Source: Yinghuangia elevatio (lineage in GTDB: Bacteria; Actinomycetota; Actinomycetes; Streptomycetales; Streptomycetaceae). From it: DNA of 18,097 bases. Within the stretch, counting starts at the first letter, position 1. Each line of letters starts with the position of its first letter. The DNA is taken from assembly GCF_040649515.1 (NCBI RefSeq), contig NZ_JBEZFP010000177.1, forward strand, positions 1 through 18,097, in the 5' to 3' direction. Under the pieces are notes generated by a model. That model saw only the letters and a program-made list of their open reading frames with translations. It was not told the origin of the DNA and did no database searches. The translations under genes and the position numbers were made by a program. Shown here piece after piece: positions 9,832 through 17,227 of this stretch.

Positions 9832-10511
9832 AACGGCTTCGCTCCCGCGGCCGGGTCCGGGCCGGTGTCCGACTCGGGCGTATCCAGTTCGGGCAGGAGC
9901 AGTGCGATGACGCCGACCCGCCGGGCGCCTTCCGGTGCGTCGGCCGCGGTGTCCGGCAGGTCCCTGCGGTGGCGGTCGAGCACGGCGTTGAGTTCGGCGC
10001 GCAAGGCGACGGCCTCCGCGGGCGTCAGCCGCAGGGCCCAGTCGCTCATGTCGAAGCCCTCCCGCCACTCGCGCGGCATCGACGGGAGGCTGTTCAGCGT
10101 CTGCTGGGTGCGCACGGTGTACGTGGCGGCGACGGAGCGCAGGTACGCGAGGGTGGCGTCCGGCTCAAGGGCCGCGAGGTCGTGGTCCCGGAGCTCGGTG
10201 ACCTGGTGCACGGCACGCCACCAGCGCTCGCGGGCGTTGCCGAGCCCCGTGTCCTCCTCGACGAAACCGGCCGCGCCGAGTTGGCGCAGGTGGTAGCTGG
10301 CGGTCCCGGAGTTCACGCCGAGGCGCTCGGCCAGGCGGGTGGCCGTCGACGGGCCGTGTTTGCGCAGGAGGCCGACGAGTTGTACGCGTACCGGGTGGGC
10401 CAGGGCGCGTAGGCCCTTGGCGTCCAGCACGGCGGCGTCGGGGTCGCTGGAGCCGTACGTGGTGTGCGTGCCGCGCCGCGGGCCGTCGGGCGTCTTCGAG
10501 GTGTCCGTCAC
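9828..10511 (-). CDS. ArsR/HTH_20-type winged-helix regulator
   Basis: The 227-residue product has an N-terminal winged helix at about residues 30-95. It shows LRALAHPVRVQLVGLLRKHG, then STATRLAERLGVNSGTASYH-LRQLGAAGFVEE and the wing-like ARERWWRAV, as in ArsR-family HTH_20 proteins. The C-terminal 110 residues are helical (RQTQQTLNSL-like region, LTPAEAVALRAELNAVLDRH) and probably bind the ligand or mediate dimerisation. No metal-binding cysteine motif is seen, so a metal sensor is unlikely. The GTG at 10511 was chosen with a weak GGA upstream; GTG 10520 and TTG 10532 are in frame. It overlaps the downstream MFS gene by four bases, and a 54-bp nested palindrome covers its start region, so autoregulation of the pair is likely. 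Confidence 0.85.
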
Positions 10512-10523
10512 CCGGTCCACGCT

Positions 10524-10577
10524 AAACCGCAAAGGGTTCTTCGCAAAGAGATATTCGCGAAGGACTCTTTGCGGTTT
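10524..10577. promoter_or_regulatory. 54-bp nested inverted repeat, candidate operator of the ArsR-MFS operon
   Basis: AAACCGCAAAG (10524-10534) and CTTTGCGGTTT (10567-10577) are perfect 11-bp inverted arms. Inside, CTTCGC (10539-10544) and GCGAAG (10557-10562) form a second pair around the AT-rich centre AAAGAGATATTC. The two levels share one centre, near 10550. This placement directly before the regulator start is typical for an autoregulatory operator, here with room for more than one dimer. Confidence 0.7.
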
Positions 10578-10682
10578 GGGTCGGGTCGATCCGCGCCGGC
10601 CTGGACAGGAGCTGGTGCCCGGGCACGGCCGGGGCCGGGGCCGGGGGCGAGGCCGACCACCCGCGCGTCCAACTGGTAGGCA

Positions 10683-10722
10683 TTGTCATTGTTCTGATTG
10701 TGTGTCAGGTTGCTGACGCACA
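10683..10722 (+). promoter_or_regulatory. Candidate subtilase promoter with overlapping dyad
   Basis: TTGTCA (10683-10688), 17 bases, then CAGGTT (10706-10711) resembles a principal-sigma promoter with a start near 10718. Overlapping the -10 box is an inverted repeat: TGTGTCAG (10701-10708), a four-base loop, then CTGA and CACA separated by a two-base bulge. It could be an operator or a 5'-end stem. Confidence 0.4.
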
Positions 10723-10825
10723 AATTGCGCCACACCCGCACCGCCTGTCACATCCCTCCCTGCCCGGCGGTTGCCCGACTCTGCGTTCCCTCCGGGCGGA
10801 CCTCCCCGGCCCCGGAAGGACGCAC

Positions 10826-12775
10826 ATGCGAATACGCGGCAAGGTCAAGGCGGTCGCAGTCACCGCCGCACTCACCGGACTACTCGCCCTGCCCTCCCCC
10901 ACCGCCCTCGCCGACCCCGGTGCGGCGGGTGCACCGCTCACCGCACCCACCCCCGCCCAGGTCGCGGCGCTCGGCCTGCCGCACGACGACCCCACCCGGG
11001 TACGCCCCGCCGCCGAACCCGGCACCGGCACCAACGACCCGACGCCCGGTCCGACAGCCGGACCGGTCGAAGGAACCGTCACCCTCATCACCGGCGACAA
11101 GGTGACCGTCCGCACCGTCGGCGGACGCCCGACCGCCGAGGTCGCCCCCGCCAAGGGACGCGAGCGCATCCCGTTCACCGTCGTCGCCGACGGCCCGGCC
11201 ATCGCGGTGGTGCCGGCCGACGCGCTGACCGTGCTGCGGGCCGGCAAGGTCGACCCGCTCTTCTTCGACGTCAGCAGCCTGCTCGCGTGGGGCTACGGCG
11301 ACGCTCGCAGCGCACAGATTCCGGTCCTCGCCAAGCGCGCCCCCGGCAAGTCGGCGCCGGAGGCCGCCCTGAGCGGCAGCGTGCGCACCCGTTCGTTCGA
11401 ACGCCTCGGCGTGGACGTCCTCGACGTACGCAAGTCCGCGACCCCCGCGCTGTGGAAGTCGCTCGTCGGCGGGCAGCCGCAGGCCCGTCTCGGCGACGCC
11501 GCCGCGCCGCTCGGCGGCGGGCGGGTGGCCAGACTCTGGGTCGACGCAGTCGGGACGGTCATCGACGACGTCAGCAACGGCCAGATCAACACGGCGCCGG
11601 CCTGGCAGGCCGGGTACACCGGCGACGGCGTGCGCGTCGCGGTCCTGGATACCGGCTACGACGCGACGCACCCCGATCTGCAAAACGTCGTCGCCGCCGA
11701 GGCGTTCGTGAGCGTCGCGTCCGACCCCGAGGTCGACGAGGAGGGCCACGGTACGCACGTCGCGTCCGTCGTGGCCGGCTCCGGCGCGGCGTCCGGCGGC
11801 CTGTACAAGGGGGTGGCCCCGGACGCCGACCTCGTGATCGGCAAGGTCTGCGCGGGCAACGCCTGCCTCGAAAGCGACACGCTCGAGGGCATCGAGTGGG
11901 CGGTCGAGACCGCGCAGGCCAAGGTCGTCAACATGAGCCTGCGGTTCCCGGTCTCCGACGACAGCAGGCCGATCATCGACCTGGTCAACACCTACGCGGT
12001 CTGGGGTGTGCTGTTCGTGGTCGGCGCCGGCAACAGCGGGCCGGGCACCATCGCCGTGCCGGGCGCGGCGGCGGGCGCGCTGACCGTCGGGGCGTCGAAC
12101 GGAACGTCGGGCCTGGCGTCGTTCTCCAGCCGCGGGCCGGTCTACAACCACCTCGTCAAGCCGGAGGTGGTCGCCCCGGGGGTCGGCATCGTCGCGGCCC
12201 ATTCCGCGGACGCACTGGCCGAGATCCCGGTCGGCACGCAATACGACCGGCGCAGCGGCACGTCCATGGCCGCCCCGCACGTCGCCGGCGCAGCGGCGCT
12301 GCTCATGCAGCAGCACCCGACCTGGCCCGCGCTGTACGTCAAGGGCGCGCTGATCGCGAGCGCGACGCCGCTGTCGGGTGCGACGCCGTTCGAGCAGGGC
12401 CGGGGCATGGTGAACGTGGGTGCGGCCCTGCAGCAGACAGTGGTTCCGTACCTCACACCGCCGGTCGGGCTCGCCGCGCCGCATGCTCCGGGTCAGACGG
12501 CGACCGCGTACACGATGGTCGCCAACCAGGGCGCGCAGCCGGAGACGCTCACGTTCACGGTCTCGGCGGTCACGCTGCAGGGCGCCCCGGCCCCGGCCGG
12601 CCTGGTGACCGTGCCCGCGGCGCCGGTGACGGTGCCGGTTGGCGGGACGGTGGGCGTCGCGGTCACCGGTCACGCCGACGGCGTTGCGGCCGGCGACTAC
12701 GCGGTCGTGCTGACCGGCCGGGACGGCACGGGGACGGTCAGGACCACCGCGCTGGTGAGCCTGTATGTCGAGTAG
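10826..12775 (+). CDS. Secreted S8 (subtilisin-like) serine peptidase
   Basis: A 649-residue preproenzyme. A signal peptide is clear: positive MRIRGKVK, a hydrophobic core, then ALA before Asp (about residue 30). A propeptide-like region with VTLITGDKVTVRTVGGRP follows. The catalytic domain shows Asp275 in VAVLDTGYDATHPDLQ, His308 in GHGTHVASVVAGSG, the oxyanion Asn403 in GAGNSGPGT and nucleophile Ser480 in SGTSMAAPHVAGAAAL. The last 110 residues look like a beta-sandwich of the Fn3-like type common in these enzymes. GGAAGGA lies five bases before the ATG, so the in-frame extension from 10700 is rejected. It is shorter than the 1000-plus-residue Streptomyces subtilases with similar N-termini, but nothing catalytic is missing. 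A strong hairpin follows. Confidence 0.93.
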   Translation: MRIRGKVKAVAVTAALTGLLALPSPTALADPGAAGAPLTAPTPAQVAALGLPHDDPTRVRPAAEPGTGTNDPTPGPTAGPVEGTVTLITGDKVTVRTVGGRPTAEVAPAKGRERIPFTVVADGPAIAVVPADALTVLRAGKVDPLFFDVSSLLAWGYGDARSAQIPVLAKRAPGKSAPEAALSGSVRTRSFERLGVDVLDVRKSATPALWKSLVGGQPQARLGDAAAPLGGGRVARLWVDAVGTVIDDVSNGQINTAPAWQAGYTGDGVRVAVLDTGYDATHPDLQNVVAAEAFVSVASDPEVDEEGHGTHVASVVAGSGAASGGLYKGVAPDADLVIGKVCAGNACLESDTLEGIEWAVETAQAKVVNMSLRFPVSDDSRPIIDLVNTYAVWGVLFVVGAGNSGPGTIAVPGAAAGALTVGASNGTSGLASFSSRGPVYNHLVKPEVVAPGVGIVAAHSADALAEIPVGTQYDRRSGTSMAAPHVAGAAALLMQQHPTWPALYVKGALIASATPLSGATPFEQGRGMVNVGAALQQTVVPYLTPPVGLAAPHAPGQTATAYTMVANQGAQPETLTFTVSAVTLQGAPAPAGLVTVPAAPVTVPVGGTVGVAVTGHADGVAAGDYAVVLTGRDGTGTVRTTALVSLYVE

Positions 12776-12816
12776 CCCGGCGGCGCGGCCCGGCACCCGA
12801 GGCCTTCGTCCGACGT

Positions 12817-12857
12817 GACCCCGGGCCGGACCGGCCACACCCGGCCGGACCGGGGTC
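12817..12857 (+). terminator. Strong hairpin downstream of the subtilase
   Basis: The outer arms GACCCCGG (12817-12824) and CCGGGGTC (12850-12857) are perfect. The inner arms CCGGCC (12831-12836) and GGCCGG (12843-12848) close a six-base loop. The stem lies about 40 bases after the stop codon and fits a GC-rich, T-poor actinomycete terminator that insulates the reductase gene downstream. Confidence 0.65.
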
Positions 12858-12963
12858 CCGGCCGTACGCGCCGGGATTCCTGCGGACGCAGATCGCGCAC
12901 CGATCAAGTTTCCGCGCCGTGCCCGTCAGTACCTGTGAGACCGACTCACGAAAGGCCGGCACG

Positions 12964-13527
12964 ATGCGGAAACTGATCTTCGCCATGAACCTGAGCCTGG
13001 ACGGCTACATCGCCACGCCCGGCGACGACCTCGGCTGGAGCGTACCGAGCGACGAACTGTTCCAGTGGTGGTCCGACCGGGTGGCGGCGACCGACCTTGC
13101 GCTGTACGGGCGCAGGCTGTGGGACACGATGAGCTCCCACTGGCCGACCGCCGACCGGCAGCCCGGCGCCACACCGGCTGACATCGAGTACGCCCGCCGC
13201 TGGCGGGACATGCCGAAAGTGGTGTTCTCGTCGACGGCCCGCACGGTCGACTGGAACACCCGCCTGGTCACCGGCGACGCGGTCGCCGAGATCACCCGGC
13301 TCAAGGCCGAGGACGGCGGCCCGATGGACATCGGCGGCGCCACGCTGGCCGGGGCGGCCATGCGGGCCGGGCTGATCGACGAGTACGTGCTGCTCACCCA
13401 CCCGGTCCTGGTGGGCGGCGGCACGCCGTTCTTCACCGCCCTGGACAAATGGGTGCACCTGGACCCTCTGGAGACCCGGCCGTTTCCCGACGGCGTGGTG
13501 CTGACCCGGTACGAGACCAGGCGATGA
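12964..13527 (+). CDS. RibD C-terminal / dihydrofolate reductase-like protein
   Basis: A 187-residue protein of the DHFR-like superfamily (RibD_C). It shows the N-terminal strand and loop KLIFAMNLSLDGYIA, LALYGRRLWDTM, PKVVFSSTARTVDWNTRLV, and the nucleotide-binding IGGATLAGAAMRAGLIDEYV followed by THPVLVGGGTPFF. Such proteins use NAD(P)H, but most actinobacterial members have no known substrate and are not the housekeeping FolA. AAAGG precedes the ATG by about eight bases. Just upstream, GTGAG-ACCGA-CTCAC forms a small inverted repeat that could be regulatory. It converges on an ECF sigma gene with only 13 bases between the stops. RibD_C-like reductases beside SigG-type sigma factors are a pairing I recall from other actinomycetes, which would suggest a shared stress regulon. 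Confidence 0.88.
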   Translation: MRKLIFAMNLSLDGYIATPGDDLGWSVPSDELFQWWSDRVAATDLALYGRRLWDTMSSHWPTADRQPGATPADIEYARRWRDMPKVVFSSTARTVDWNTRLVTGDAVAEITRLKAEDGGPMDIGGATLAGAAMRAGLIDEYVLLTHPVLVGGGTPFFTALDKWVHLDPLETRPFPDGVVLTRYETRR

Positions 13528-13540
13528 GGCCGCTGTCCGA

Positions 13541-14548
13541 TCACAGCGTCGGGGGCACGCCCAGCCAGGGTTTGTCGGTGGCGTCGAATCCGGTGAGCTC
13601 GGCGATCTTCCCGTCGACGACGTGCAGGACCGCGATGGCGAACAGCCGGTGCTCCGGAGCCTCGGGGGTGCGGAGGTAGAGCACGGCGGCCGGCATGCGG
13701 TTGACCGTCGTGGTTGTGCAGCGCCAGTCGTCGTGGCCGGGCTGGAAGAGCCCGCCGGAGACCCAGCCGTCCACCGCGTCCTTGGCCGTGGCGGACGAGG
13801 TTCCCCGCTCGGGCAGCATCGCGAAGCGCAGGTCGTCGCGCAGCAGGGACGTCAGCCCGGCCAGGTCGTTGCGCTTGTGGGCGTCCATGTACGCCTGCAC
13901 CACGTCCCGCTCGTCGTTCGACAGCTCGTGGGTGGCGGGCCTCCGCCAGTCGAGGCGGCGGTCGGGGAGCTGCTCGCGCATCGTCGCACGGGCCCGCTGC
14001 AGTGCGCTGGTCACCGATGCGGCGGTCAGGTCGAGGGCGTCGGCGGCCTTCGGCGCCGGCCAGCCGAGGACGTCGCGCAGGATGAACACCGCCCGCTGCC
14101 GCGGCGGCAGGTGCTGGACGGCCACGATGAACGCCAGCTCGATCGTCTCCCGTGCCACCACCGATTCCTGCGGGTCCTCGGGGAGCATCCGGTCGGGGTA
14201 GGGCTGGAGGTACAGCACCTCGGAGTCCGGGCCCGGCAGCCCGGTCGGCACGGGTGTGCGGTCGTTGCGCTTGTCCAGGAAGTCGAGGCAGGCGTTCGTC
14301 GCGATTCGGTACAGCCAGGTCCGCAGGGCGGCGTGGCCCTTGAACGACTCCCGCTTGTGCCACGCCCGCAGGAACGTCTCCTGCGTCAGGTCCTGGGCGT
14401 CCTCGTAGTTCGCGAGCATCCGGTAGCAGTGCACCCGCAGCTCGCGCCGGTGGCGCTCGGTGATGCGTGCGAACCGCGCCGGGTCGCCGGAGCGGACCGC
14501 CGCGAGGAACGCGGCCTCGTCGGCGCCCAGCGGTCTGGGGTCGGTCAT
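13541..14548 (-). CDS. ECF sigma factor, SigG/TIGR02960 type, second copy
   Basis: The 335-residue product has sigma region 2 at about residues 14-85 (HCYRMLANYEDAQDLTQETF, then RTWLYRIATNACLDFLDKR). Region 4 follows (HLPPRQRAVFILRDVLGWPA, then SVTSALQRARATM), and then a SnoaL/NTF2-like domain (DVVQAYMDAHKRNDLAGLTS to GKIAELTGFDAT). The C-terminal WLGVPP is intact. AAGGA lies about nine bases before the ATG at 14548, and the longer in-frame start at 14662 has no such site. No anti-sigma gene is adjacent, in line with the C-terminal domain doing that job in this family. It is related to, but clearly diverged from, the copy at 5293-6279. It is divergent from the gad-glsA operon and could in principle regulate it; that is inference. 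Confidence 0.9.
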   Translation of the reverse strand: MTDPRPLGADEAAFLAAVRSGDPARFARITERHRRELRVHCYRMLANYEDAQDLTQETFLRAWHKRESFKGHAALRTWLYRIATNACLDFLDKRNDRTPVPTGLPGPDSEVLYLQPYPDRMLPEDPQESVVARETIELAFIVAVQHLPPRQRAVFILRDVLGWPAPKAADALDLTAASVTSALQRARATMREQLPDRRLDWRRPATHELSNDERDVVQAYMDAHKRNDLAGLTSLLRDDLRFAMLPERGTSSATAKDAVDGWVSGGLFQPGHDDWRCTTTTVNRMPAAVLYLRTPEAPEHRLFAIAVLHVVDGKIAELTGFDATDKPWLGVPPTL

Positions 14549-14658
14549 GGTCGTCAATCCTTCCACCGGTGCGAGGGCTGACAGAACCGACGACCCGGCG
14601 GACGGTTTCTGATCGGTGGGCCGCGTCCCGCGCACGGGCCATCCCGCTGTCGCCGACC

Positions 14659-14667
14659 CCAAATCTC
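14659..14667 (-). repeat. Inverted copy of the GAGATTTGG motif upstream of gad
   Basis: CCAAATCTC is the exact reverse complement of GAGATTTGG, which occurs twice at 14730-14748 in the decamer array, with a one-mismatch copy (GAGATTCGG) at 14720. The candidate gad promoter lies between the inverted and the direct copies. Confidence 0.6.
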
Positions 14668-14669
14668 AC

Positions 14670-14697
14670 TTAACGTCCTAACAGGATTGTTTGTATG
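14670..14697 (+). promoter_or_regulatory. Candidate promoter of gad-glsA
   Basis: TTAACG (14670-14675), 16 bases, then TGTATG (14692-14697) lies in a locally AT-rich stretch and would start transcription near 14704, inside the decamer array. The -10 box is a weak match, so a different sigma factor or a nearby alternative is possible. Confidence 0.35.
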
Positions 14698-14698
14698 G

Positions 14699-14758
14699 CG
14701 AGACGTGCCGAGACGTGTCGAGATTCGGCGAGATTTGGCGAGATTTGGCGAGAGGGGC
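14699..14758 (+). repeat. Six tandem 10-bp repeats of the type CGAGAnnnGn
   Basis: Six consecutive decamers begin CGAGA exactly every 10 bases: CGAGACGTGC, CGAGACGTGT, CGAGATTCGG, CGAGATTTGG twice, and CGAGAGGGGC. The last supplies the GAGAGGGG ribosome binding site of gad. The spacing is close to one DNA helical turn, so each unit presents the same face. Depending on the true start codon this is either untranslated leader or codes for an N-terminal extension. Confidence 0.8.
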
Positions 14759-14763
14759 CTGCG

Positions 14764-16155
14764 GTGGCACTGCACGAGGCGAGGGACCCGGCCGAGGCCG
14801 ACGCGTCCACCGATGTGTTCGCGACGGCACTCAGCCGCCACGAACTCTCCAAGTACCGGATGCCCGAGGACCACTCCCCGGCCGACGTCGTCTACGCCGT
14901 CATCCACAACGAACTCCTCCTGGACGGCAACGCCGCACAGAACCTCGCGACGTTCTGCACCACCTGGTCCGAGGACGAAGTGCACCGGCTCATGAACGAG
15001 TGCCTCGACAAGAACATGATCGACAAGGACGAGTACCCGCAGACCGCGGAGATCGAGTCCCGCTGCGTCAACATCCTCGCCAACCTGTGGAACGCCCCCA
15101 CCACCGCGACGGCCGGCAACGCCATGGGCTGCTCGACGACCGGCTCCAGCGAGGCCGCCATGCTCGGCGGGCTCGCCCTCAAATGGCGCTGGCGCGAACG
15201 CCGCCGCGCCGCGGGCAAGCCCACCGACCGGCCCAACCTGGTCTGCGGCCCCGTCCAGATCTGCTGGGACAAGTTCGCCCGCTACTTCGACGTCGAACTC
15301 CGGCAGGTCCCCCTCGAACCCGGCGCCACCGGACTTCGCGCCCACCAGCTCAAGGACCACGTCGACGAGAACACCATCGGCGTCGTCGCCATCCTCGGCG
15401 TCACCTTCACCTGCGACTACGAACCCGTCCAGGAGATCGCCGCCGAACTCGACCGCATCCAGGCCGACCACGGCTGGGACATCCCCATCCACGTCGACGC
15501 CGCCAGCGGCGGCTTCATCGCCCCCTTCCTCCACCCCGACGTCGTCTGGGACTTCCGCCTCGAACGCGTCGCCTCCATCAACACCTCCGGTCACAAGTAC
15601 GGCCTCGCCCCGCTCGGCGTCGGCTGGGCCGTGTGGCGCAGCGCCGACCTCCTTCCCGACGACCTCGTCTTCCGGGTCAACTACCTCGGCGGCGACATCC
15701 CCACGTTCGCCCTCAACTTCTCCCGCCCCGGCGGCGAAATCGTCGCCCAGTACTACAACTTCCTGCGTCTGGGCCACGGCGGCTACCGCGCCGTCCAACA
15801 GGCCTGCGCCGAAACCGCCCAGGCCTTCGCCCGCGAGATCGCCGCCATGGGCCCGTTCACCCTCCTGTACGACGGCGACGGCGCCCTGCCCGCCGTCTCG
15901 TACACCCTCACCGACCCCGACACCTGCGGCTTCAGCCTCTACGACCTCTCCGACCAACTGCGCATGCGCGGCTGGCAGGTCCCCTCCTACCCGCTGCCCG
16001 CCGACCGCGAGGACACCGTCATCCAGCGCGTCCTGATCCGGCACGGCATCGGCCGCGACGAAATCGGCCTCCTCGCCGACGACATGCGCCGCTCCCTGCA
16101 CCGGCTCACGCACGGCGCGCCCGCCGACGCCGACCGCGCGGGATTCCACCACTGA
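14764..16155 (+). CDS. gad: Glutamate decarboxylase (PLP-dependent)
   Basis: A 463-residue group II decarboxylase that turns glutamate plus a proton into GABA and CO2. Features seen are YAVIHNELLLDGNAAQNLATF, the CSTTGSSEA phosphate-binding segment, HVDAASGGF with the pyridine-nitrogen Asp, and the PLP lysine Lys278 in NTSGHKYGL (Lys276 in E. coli GadB). The protein ends in two histidines; in GadB the penultimate His465 plugs the active site at neutral pH, so a pH switch is plausible. The GTG at 14764 was chosen because GAGAGGGG precedes it at good spacing and the resulting MALHEA start resembles other actinobacterial GADs. An ATG at 14695, with AGGA before it, would add 23 residues encoded by the decamer array. 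The stop shares one base with the glutaminase ATG. Confidence 0.93.
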   Translation: MALHEARDPAEADASTDVFATALSRHELSKYRMPEDHSPADVVYAVIHNELLLDGNAAQNLATFCTTWSEDEVHRLMNECLDKNMIDKDEYPQTAEIESRCVNILANLWNAPTTATAGNAMGCSTTGSSEAAMLGGLALKWRWRERRRAAGKPTDRPNLVCGPVQICWDKFARYFDVELRQVPLEPGATGLRAHQLKDHVDENTIGVVAILGVTFTCDYEPVQEIAAELDRIQADHGWDIPIHVDAASGGFIAPFLHPDVVWDFRLERVASINTSGHKYGLAPLGVGWAVWRSADLLPDDLVFRVNYLGGDIPTFALNFSRPGGEIVAQYYNFLRLGHGGYRAVQQACAETAQAFAREIAAMGPFTLLYDGDGALPAVSYTLTDPDTCGFSLYDLSDQLRMRGWQVPSYPLPADREDTVIQRVLIRHGIGRDEIGLLADDMRRSLHRLTHGAPADADRAGFHH

Positions 16156-17096
16156 TGCCCGTCCCCGCGCCGGACACCCGGGACATCGACTTCGCCGCCG
16201 TCGTCGACTTCGTGACCGCCGCCACCGCGCCCCACATCGGCGCGGGCAAGGTCGCCGACTACATCCCCGACCTCGGCCGCGTCGACCCGAACCAGTTCGG
16301 CTTCGCCGTCGCCACCGTCGACGGCGCCGTGCACACCGCAGGCGACGCCGACGTACGCTTCGCCATCGAGAGCATCTCCAAGATGTTCACCCTCGCCCTC
16401 GTCCTGTCCCGCGACGACGGCAGCCTGTGGCAGCGCGTGCACCGCGAACCGTCCGGCGAACCGTTCAACTCGCTGATCCAGTTGGAGATCGAACAGGGCA
16501 TCCCGCGCAACCCGTTCATCAACCCCGGCGCCATCGTCGTCACCGACCACCTCCACACCCTGACCGGCAACGCGTACGACGCCGTCCGCACCCTGCTGCG
16601 CGACGAAACCGGCAACCCGGACCTTCACGCGGACGGTGTCACCCACGGCTCCGAGGCCTACAGCGGCGACCGCAACCGCGCGCTCGCCTACCTCATGGCC
16701 GACTTCGGCAACCTGCGCAACCCGGTGCCCGTCGCCCTCGACCACTACTTCCGGCAGTGCTCCATCATGATCACCTGCACCGAACTCGCCCGGGCCGGAC
16801 TGCTGCTGGCCCGCCGCGGACGCCGCGCCGACGGCACCCGGCTGATCAGCGCCGACGACGCCCGCCGCATCACCGCGATCATGACCACCTGCGGGACGTA
16901 CGACGAAGCCGGCGAATTCGCGTACCGCGTCGGCCTGCCGTGCAAGAGCGGCGTGGGCGGCGGCCTCCTCGCGGTCGTCCCCGGCCGCTGCGCCGTCGCC
17001 GCTTGGGGCCCGGGCCTGGACCCCAAGGGCAACTCCGTGGCCGGCGCGGTCGCCCTGGAGACCTTCGCCGCGGTCTCCGGCTGCTCCCTGTTCTGA
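16155..17096 (+). CDS. glsA: Glutaminase A (serine-dependent)
   Basis: A 313-residue glutaminase of the beta-lactamase-like fold that hydrolyses glutamine to glutamate and ammonia. The SISK motif supplies the nucleophile Ser73 and Lys76. PRNPFINPGAIV, LAYLMADFGNL, DHYFRQCSIMITC and the C-terminal LPCKSGVGGGLLAVVPGRCAVAAWGPGLDPKGNSVAG are all characteristic, and the length matches E. coli YbaS/GlsA1 and Bacillus YbgJ. The ATG overlaps the gad stop (TGATG), which indicates translational coupling; no separate ribosome binding site is needed or obvious. With gad upstream, the product glutamate can be decarboxylated at once, and the ammonia released also buffers acid. No GadC-type antiporter is encoded in the window. 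Confidence 0.95.
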   Translation: MPVPAPDTRDIDFAAVVDFVTAATAPHIGAGKVADYIPDLGRVDPNQFGFAVATVDGAVHTAGDADVRFAIESISKMFTLALVLSRDDGSLWQRVHREPSGEPFNSLIQLEIEQGIPRNPFINPGAIVVTDHLHTLTGNAYDAVRTLLRDETGNPDLHADGVTHGSEAYSGDRNRALAYLMADFGNLRNPVPVALDHYFRQCSIMITCTELARAGLLLARRGRRADGTRLISADDARRITAIMTTCGTYDEAGEFAYRVGLPCKSGVGGGLLAVVPGRCAVAAWGPGLDPKGNSVAGAVALETFAAVSGCSLF

Positions 17097-17111
17097 CCGT
17101 TGCCGCGGCGT

Positions 17112-17226
17112 GGGGGGACGGGTTCGGGGCCGGGGCCGGGGCCGAGCTGCGGATGGGGGTTGGGGTTGCGGGCCTGGGTTGCGGGCTCGGGCTGCGGGCT
17201 GCGGGTTGCGGGTTGCGGGTTGCGGG
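17112..17226 (+). repeat. G-rich tandem repeat (GGGTTGC-type heptamers), G-quadruplex-prone
   Basis: After the glutaminase stop come GGGGCC units (about 17116-17142). Then GGG tracts start at 17176, 17183, 17189, 17196, 17203, 17210, 17217 and 17224, almost all seven bases apart with four-base spacers, mostly TTGC or CTGC. Four such tracts satisfy the usual G-quadruplex pattern. The repeat fills the space between the convergent glutaminase and DUF2625 genes and may act as a transcription roadblock or simply be a slippage-prone filler. Confidence 0.75.
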
Positions 17227-17227
17227 C

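Larger units (their letters stand above)
10512..10825. other. Divergent intergenic region between the ArsR operon and the subtilase
   Basis: The 314 bases hold the nested palindrome on the left, a short G-rich run of GGGGCC units (about 10629-10650), and the candidate subtilase promoter with an adjoining dyad on the right. No gene is seen. Frames crossing the region are Arg/Gly/Pro-rich shadows. Confidence 0.6.

Noticed and set aside
10700..10825. Upstream GTG start that would add 42 residues to the subtilase
   Set aside because: It would bury the signal peptide behind a Pro/His-rich leader. The ATG at 10826 has GGAAGGA at ideal spacing and begins a textbook signal sequence.
10880..12907. 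Long open frame on the minus strand opposite the subtilase
   Set aside because: It mirrors the codon bias of the real gene, its translation is Arg/Gly/Asp-rich without any domain, and the plus-strand subtilase has all catalytic motifs and a ribosome binding site.
14699..14758. Decamer array considered as a CRISPR or an integration/origin iteron cluster
   Set aside because: Units are contiguous with no spacers and too short for CRISPR, and no replication or integrase gene is nearby. Promoter-proximal placement favours regulation or coding slippage.
14554..16152. 532-codon open frame opposite the glutamate decarboxylase, rich in Val, Gly, Asp and Glu
   Set aside because: It is antisense to a full-length, motif-complete decarboxylase and arises from GC-biased third positions.
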